DNA from: DATGUP01 sp035301265
Lineage (GTDB): Bacteria; Bacillota; Bacilli; Bacillales; Amphibacillaceae
DNA: 64,000 nucleotides
Direction: 5' to 3'
Assembly: GCA_035301265.1 (NCBI GenBank)
Contig: DATGUP010000007.1
Coordinates: forward strand, 62,001-126,000
Shown: one piece after another, positions 60,634-64,000 of the stretch
Position numbering within the stretch: the stretch's first letter is position 1
Layout: each line of letters opens with the position of its first letter
Made by a program: the position numbers and the translations under genes
Notes under the pieces: generated by a model
What the model saw: only the letters and a program-made list of their open reading frames with translations
The model's database searches: none
Told to the model about the DNA's origin: nothing

Positions 60634-61617
60634 ATGCAATGGGGTCACATCAAAACATTGTTTATCTTCTGCTTCCTTATCCTCGATGTTTATCTTCTGT
60701 TTGTGTTTTTGGAAAAGCAGGAAGCAGCCGATTATAGGGTAATTGACAATCCTGATACGTCGATTGAGGATCAGCTGAAGCAAGAGGATATTGACATCAG
60801 TGCTTCGCTTGATTTTGAGGAGCTGGAGGAATCGTATATATCCGTCACCCCAAGACCTTTTGCTGATAAAGATCTCGATCGAGTGAAGGAATTTGATAAG
60901 CAGACAGCAACCGTGGTCGATAAAAGCTTGCTCGTGTCACGAATGGATGAGCCGGTTCAATTGTCAGAAGATACGACAAAAGAAGACGTGAAGGAATGGG
61001 TGCACTCAAACATTTTGTTTCCGGAAGATTACCTTTATTGGAATTGGAATAAAGAGATGAACGTCATTTTATTCTTCCAGAAAAAGAGCGGCCGTCCGGT
61101 TTATTATAATCAGAATGGTTTATTGCTCCTCTTTTTAAACGATGATAATGAAATTTTGTTTTATACTCAGACAGTACTTGGTGAAGCTGAAGCGGAGGGC
61201 GAAGAGAAAAAGCTGATCGAGCCCATCAATGCGATCGGGGAATTATATAAATCAAACGAATTGTATTCCGAAGATGAAGTGACGAGTGTAGATGTCGGTT
61301 TTCATACGATGATTCCGTTGGAAAATGGGAAGCAAATTTTTGCGCCGACGTGGAAAGTCATGGTTAACAATGAAAAAGACTTTTTCGTTAATGCGATTGA
61401 AGGACGCATTTTCCTAAGCGATGAACAGGAATTCTTACAAGAAACCCTTTCATCGATAGCCGATAAAATAAAGAAATCAAAGCAGGATGATTCATTTAAG
61501 GCATTCATTGAATCCGAACTCGAGAAAAAAATGGATCTCAGTCGTGGGGGGAAGAGACGTGACATTGCGTTTCAGCGTATTGGCATCGGGAAGCACAGGC
61601 AACGCCTTTTATATTGA
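60634..61617 (+). CDS. walI: WalK regulator WalI (YycI), with long C terminus
   Basis: A 327-residue protein with one N-terminal helix (residues 7-27) and an extracytoplasmic domain. Its IKTLFIFCFLILDVYLLFVFLEK start and EPINAIGELYKSNELYSEDEVTSVDVGFHT block are YycI-like. The family is usually about 280 residues. The tail here continues past the start of walJ by 59 bases, giving a basic end (RGGKRRDIAFQRIGIGKHRQRLLY) that is encoded in a second frame of walJ and is probably not conserved. Confidence 0.85.
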   Translation: MQWGHIKTLFIFCFLILDVYLLFVFLEKQEAADYRVIDNPDTSIEDQLKQEDIDISASLDFEELEESYISVTPRPFADKDLDRVKEFDKQTATVVDKSLLVSRMDEPVQLSEDTTKEDVKEWVHSNILFPEDYLYWNWNKEMNVILFFQKKSGRPVYYNQNGLLLLFLNDDNEILFYTQTVLGEAEAEGEEKKLIEPINAIGELYKSNELYSEDEVTSVDVGFHTMIPLENGKQIFAPTWKVMVNNEKDFFVNAIEGRIFLSDEQEFLQETLSSIADKIKKSKQDDSFKAFIESELEKKMDLSRGGKRRDIAFQRIGIGKHRQRLLY

Positions 61618-62344
61618 ATCGGACAAGCAAAAATTGCTCGTTGATGCTGGTTTAAGCGGGAAGCAAATGGATAGATTATTCTCGGAAATTCAAGTGGATC
61701 CGAAACAGTTGTCCGGCATACTCGTGACGCATGAACATCGTGATCATATTAAAGGTTTAGGCATTTTCGCTCGTAAATATAATCTACCTATCTATGCGAA
61801 TGAAAAAACGTGGCATGCGATGGAAAATGCAATCGGTACAATACAGCTCGATCAAAAATTCCATTTTGGCGTGGAAGAGGTGAAGACATTCGGTGATATT
61901 GATGTAGAATCATTCGGTGTCTCACATGATGCCGCGGAACCGATGTTTTTTGTCTTTCACCATAATGGCCAAAAAGTAGCCCTTGTGACGGATTTAGGCT
62001 ACGTGTCGGAAAGAATAAAAAAAACGGTTGAACATGCCGATGCCTATATATTTGAAGCCAATCACGACGTGGAAATGCTCAGGATGGGGCGATACCCGTG
62101 GCATGTGAAGCGGCGCATTTTAAGTGATTCCGGTCATGTATCCAATGAAGAATGCGGCTTGGCTTTATCGGATATCATTGGTGCCAATACACAACGCGTT
62201 TATTTAGCTCATCTAAGTCAAGACAATAATATGAAGGATTTAGCCCGTATGTCTGTTGGTTATATGTTGGCAGAACGGGGAATTGAAACGGAACTATTTG
62301 TCACTGATCCGAAAACGCCGACAAACATGTATGAAGTCGGTTGA
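61559..62344 (+). CDS. walJ: Metallo-hydrolase/exonuclease WalJ (YycJ)
   Basis: A 261-residue metallo-beta-lactamase-fold protein. Metal motif THEHRDHIKG (HxHxDH), then FGVSHDAAEP, VALVTDLGYV and the second-ligand block FEANHDVEML. B. subtilis WalJ is a 5'-3' exonuclease linked to DNA replication and cell-wall control. I chose GTG at 61559 with GGGGG seven bases upstream; earlier starts in frame run inside walI without ribosome sites. Confidence 0.93.
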   Translation: MTLRFSVLASGSTGNAFYIESDKQKLLVDAGLSGKQMDRLFSEIQVDPKQLSGILVTHEHRDHIKGLGIFARKYNLPIYANEKTWHAMENAIGTIQLDQKFHFGVEEVKTFGDIDVESFGVSHDAAEPMFFVFHHNGQKVALVTDLGYVSERIKKTVEHADAYIFEANHDVEMLRMGRYPWHVKRRILSDSGHVSNEECGLALSDIIGANTQRVYLAHLSQDNNMKDLARMSVGYMLAERGIETELFVTDPKTPTNMYEVG

Positions 62345-62370
62345 TATGTACAAGAAACAACATGTCGTTT

Positions 62371-62408
62371 AGCATTCATCTATCCGTTAGGTGAATGCTT
62401 ATTTTTTA
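62371..62408 (+). terminator. Terminator between walJ and htrC
   Basis: AGCATTCA / TGAATGCT stem with TATTTTTTAA. It separates the wal operon from htrC. Confidence 0.8.
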
Positions 62409-62474
62409 ATAAACATTTTGTAGCAGGAAAGACTATAACCGGAAGCCAAAAGCCGTCAAGGAGGTACGTACGAG

Positions 62475-63671
62475 ATGGGGTATTATAATCAAAACAGCCC
62501 ACCCAACCGGAATCAAAAACGCAATCGCTACTCAATTTATTCCATTCTCATTGGCATTCTCATTGGCGTTGTGCTCGTGACAATCTTTTGGCAAGCCGAC
62601 CTATTGCCAAATGCATGGACCAATCAGACAAACAAAGAATACGATAGCCGAGGCAGTCAAGCAAACTCCGCTGACTATAGCCAGATCAATGTAGATGTGA
62701 CGACGCAGATTACCGATGTCATCGATCAGGTGGCACCGGCTGTTGTCAGTGTCATCAACATTCAACAGCGATCTGATTTTTGGCAGTCGGAGTCGCAAGA
62801 AGCAGGTACGGGCTCGGGGGTTATTTATAAACAAGCGGATGGCTACGCATATGTTGTCACTAACCATCATGTAGTTAGCGGGGCCGATGCCATCGAAGTG
62901 GTGCTATCGAACGAAACGCGTGTGGATGCTGATGTTATCGGCAGTGATTTGTTCAGCGATTTAGCGGTATTGCGAATGGATGATGAACATATCGAACAAA
63001 CGATTGATATCGGTACATCGGAAAATGTAAAAGTTGGTGAACCCGCCGTTGCCATCGGTAATCCGTTAGGTATGTTTGCCGGATCTGTCACACAAGGTGT
63101 GATTAGTGGCAAACAGCGGACGATTCCTCAAGATTTCAACAACGATGGCCGGGCGGACTGGCAGGCAGAGGTGATTCAGACTGATGCTGCCATCAATCCG
63201 GGTAATAGCGGGGGCGCGCTGATCAATATTGATGGTCGTCTCATCGGCATTAATTCCATGAAAGTTAACGAATCAGCCGTTGAAGGTATTGGGTTTGCGA
63301 TTCCGATTGACACAGCGTTGCCAATCATTCAGGAGTTGGAGGGAACCGGTGAGGTGAAGCGGCCGTATTTAGGTTTGGAAATTTACTCATTGGAAGAAGT
63401 TCCACAAACCGAGTGGTCGCATACACTTCATTTGCCAAACGAAGTAACCGGCGGTGTGTATGTTTGGTCAGTTGAACCGTTATCACCTGCAGATCAAGCA
63501 GGTCTTGAACGGCTTGATGTCATTACAGAACTTGATGGAACTGAAGTGATGGATATGATTGATTTAAGAAAAATTTTATATCAAGAAAAAGCCATTGGTG
63601 AACAAGTTGACGTGACTTTTTATCGAGATGGTCAACGACAGACAATCACGTTAGAATTAGGAGCTCAATAA
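62475..63671 (+). CDS. htrC: Membrane-anchored serine protease HtrC (YyxA/DegP family)
   Basis: A 398-residue HtrA-type protease. N-terminal membrane anchor (residues 22-39), trypsin-like domain with His132 (VTNHHVV), Asp162 (SDLAVL) and Ser245 (NPGNSGGAL), and one C-terminal PDZ domain (PYLGLEIYSLEE ... PADQAGLERLDVITELDG). It degrades or refolds misfolded exported proteins. It follows walJ as in B. subtilis. ATG with AAGGAGGTACG. Confidence 0.95.
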   Translation: MGYYNQNSPPNRNQKRNRYSIYSILIGILIGVVLVTIFWQADLLPNAWTNQTNKEYDSRGSQANSADYSQINVDVTTQITDVIDQVAPAVVSVINIQQRSDFWQSESQEAGTGSGVIYKQADGYAYVVTNHHVVSGADAIEVVLSNETRVDADVIGSDLFSDLAVLRMDDEHIEQTIDIGTSENVKVGEPAVAIGNPLGMFAGSVTQGVISGKQRTIPQDFNNDGRADWQAEVIQTDAAINPGNSGGALINIDGRLIGINSMKVNESAVEGIGFAIPIDTALPIIQELEGTGEVKRPYLGLEIYSLEEVPQTEWSHTLHLPNEVTGGVYVWSVEPLSPADQAGLERLDVITELDGTEVMDMIDLRKILYQEKAIGEQVDVTFYRDGQRQTITLELGAQ

Positions 63672-63673
63672 TG

Positions 63674-63703
63674 AAAAACCTGATCCAGCTGGGTCAGGTT
63701 TTT
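63674..63703 (+). terminator. Terminator of htrC
   Basis: AAAAACCTGA / TCAGGTTTTT stem with TCCAGCTGGG loop, 3 bases past the stop. Confidence 0.85.
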
Positions 63704-63767
63704 CATATTATCACTTCCGTGTTTAACAACGTCATCAGCTGCTGACAGCTTTCTCGACTTGTGTATA

Positions 63768-63807
63768 TGTGGATAAGGTTGTTGACAAGTTATGGATATG
63801 TGGAAAA
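63768..63807. promoter_or_regulatory. Two DnaA-box-like sites upstream of the last gene
   Basis: TGTGGATAA (63768-63776, perfect) and TGTGGAAAA (63799-63807) lie in the gap before the last gene; a TATAAT at 63812 is five bases past the second. DnaA could influence this promoter; unproven. Confidence 0.4.
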
Positions 63808-63947
63808 ATAGTATAATGTTGCGAAGCATGCTGAATTTATAGCATTGAATGAAAATCTTCTTGTTGTCAAGCTTGTCAAAGCAGCTTATAATTATAATCC
63901 ATACAATGAAAAGTATACAGCAGTGAGAAGGAAGTGAGTTCATCTAT

Positions 63948-64000
63948 TGATTCGCGAATTTCTTTCCTATTATAAACCGCATCGGCGTTTATTTATAATC
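63948..64000 (+). CDS. Start of a probable ABC transporter (ATPase-permease), 5' end only
   Basis: Only 17 codons are inside the window: a TTG start with an AAGGA ribosome site somewhat upstream, reading IREFLSYYKPHRRLFI. This opening is typical of half-size ABC exporters (ATP-binding and membrane domain fused), but the rest is missing, so it is a guess. In B. subtilis another gene follows htrC at this place. Confidence 0.4.

Noticed and set aside
1..64000. CRISPR arrays, prophage, rRNA genes or toxin-antitoxin pairs
   Set aside because: No regularly spaced direct repeats, no phage-type genes and no rRNA sequence were seen. The window is core chromosome apart from the IS and the mod operon.

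Overview
The window is the replication-origin region of a spore-forming, low-to-moderate-GC Firmicute, most likely a member of the Bacillaceae that is not Bacillus subtilis itself. Support comes from gene order (walRKHIJ-htrC, purA, dnaB/C, rplI, gdpP, yybS, rpsR-ssb-rpsF, ychF, parB-parA-noc, rsmG, mnmG, mnmE, jag, spoIIIJ, rnpA, rpmH, oriC, dnaA, dnaN, yaaA, recF, remB, gyrB, gyrA, yaaC, guaB, dacA, serS, dck, dgk), from sporulation genes (spoIIIJ, yyaC, a YaaH-type cortex glycosidase), from Noc, and from a serS T-box leader. I cannot name the species.

Left arm (1-28504, mostly minus strand, leading away from the origin). From the left edge: the end of a spore cortex glycosidase gene, a divergent LysR regulator/DMT exporter pair, a PfpI/DJ-1 protein, tRNA-Arg, the dgk-dck deoxynucleoside kinase pair, tRNA-Ser, then a conserved but functionally unassigned membrane cluster (membrane protein, DUF4129, DUF4350, MoxR ATPase, DUF58, SpoIIM-like, RDD) at 5.6-12.4 kb. 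After serS with its T-box come dacA, guaB, yaaC, an HD-GYP protein with an altered HD motif, gyrA, gyrB, remB, recF, yaaA, dnaN and dnaA. No pdxS/pdxT pair lies between dacA and serS and no rRNA operon follows gyrA.

Origin (about 26976-29160). It is bipartite: DnaA-box clusters lie upstream of dnaA (28.67-29.01 kb) and between dnaA and dnaN (27.05-27.15 kb). The dnaA-dnaN cluster is followed by a DnaA-trio-like tract and an AT-rich stretch, as in B. subtilis. Two perfect parS sites lie 8-12 kb to the right, one before noc and one inside a cysteine desulfurase gene.

Right arm (29159-64000, plus strand apart from yyaC and the mod operon). rpmH-rnpA-spoIIIJ-jag is separated from mnmE-mnmG-rsmG-noc-parA-parB by a complete 1540-bp IS4-family element with 18-bp terminal repeats and a 9-bp target duplication, inserted in the jag-mnmE gap between DnaA boxes. 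Then come cysteine desulfurase, yyaC, a YkvI-like carrier, an MscS channel, a DUF951 protein, ychF and the rpsF-ssb-rpsR operon. Just behind rpsR is the decayed remnant of a second rpsR gene. A modABC-type operon with an extra membrane gene is inserted before yybS-gdpP-rplI-dnaB-purA, and the window closes with the WalRK essential two-component operon, htrC and the first codons of a probable ABC transporter.

The genes are mainly replication, segregation, translation and envelope housekeeping. The least ordinary items are the dead rpsR paralogue, the MoxR/DUF58 cluster, the IS near the origin, the altered HD-GYP protein, and several clear but unassigned palindromes.
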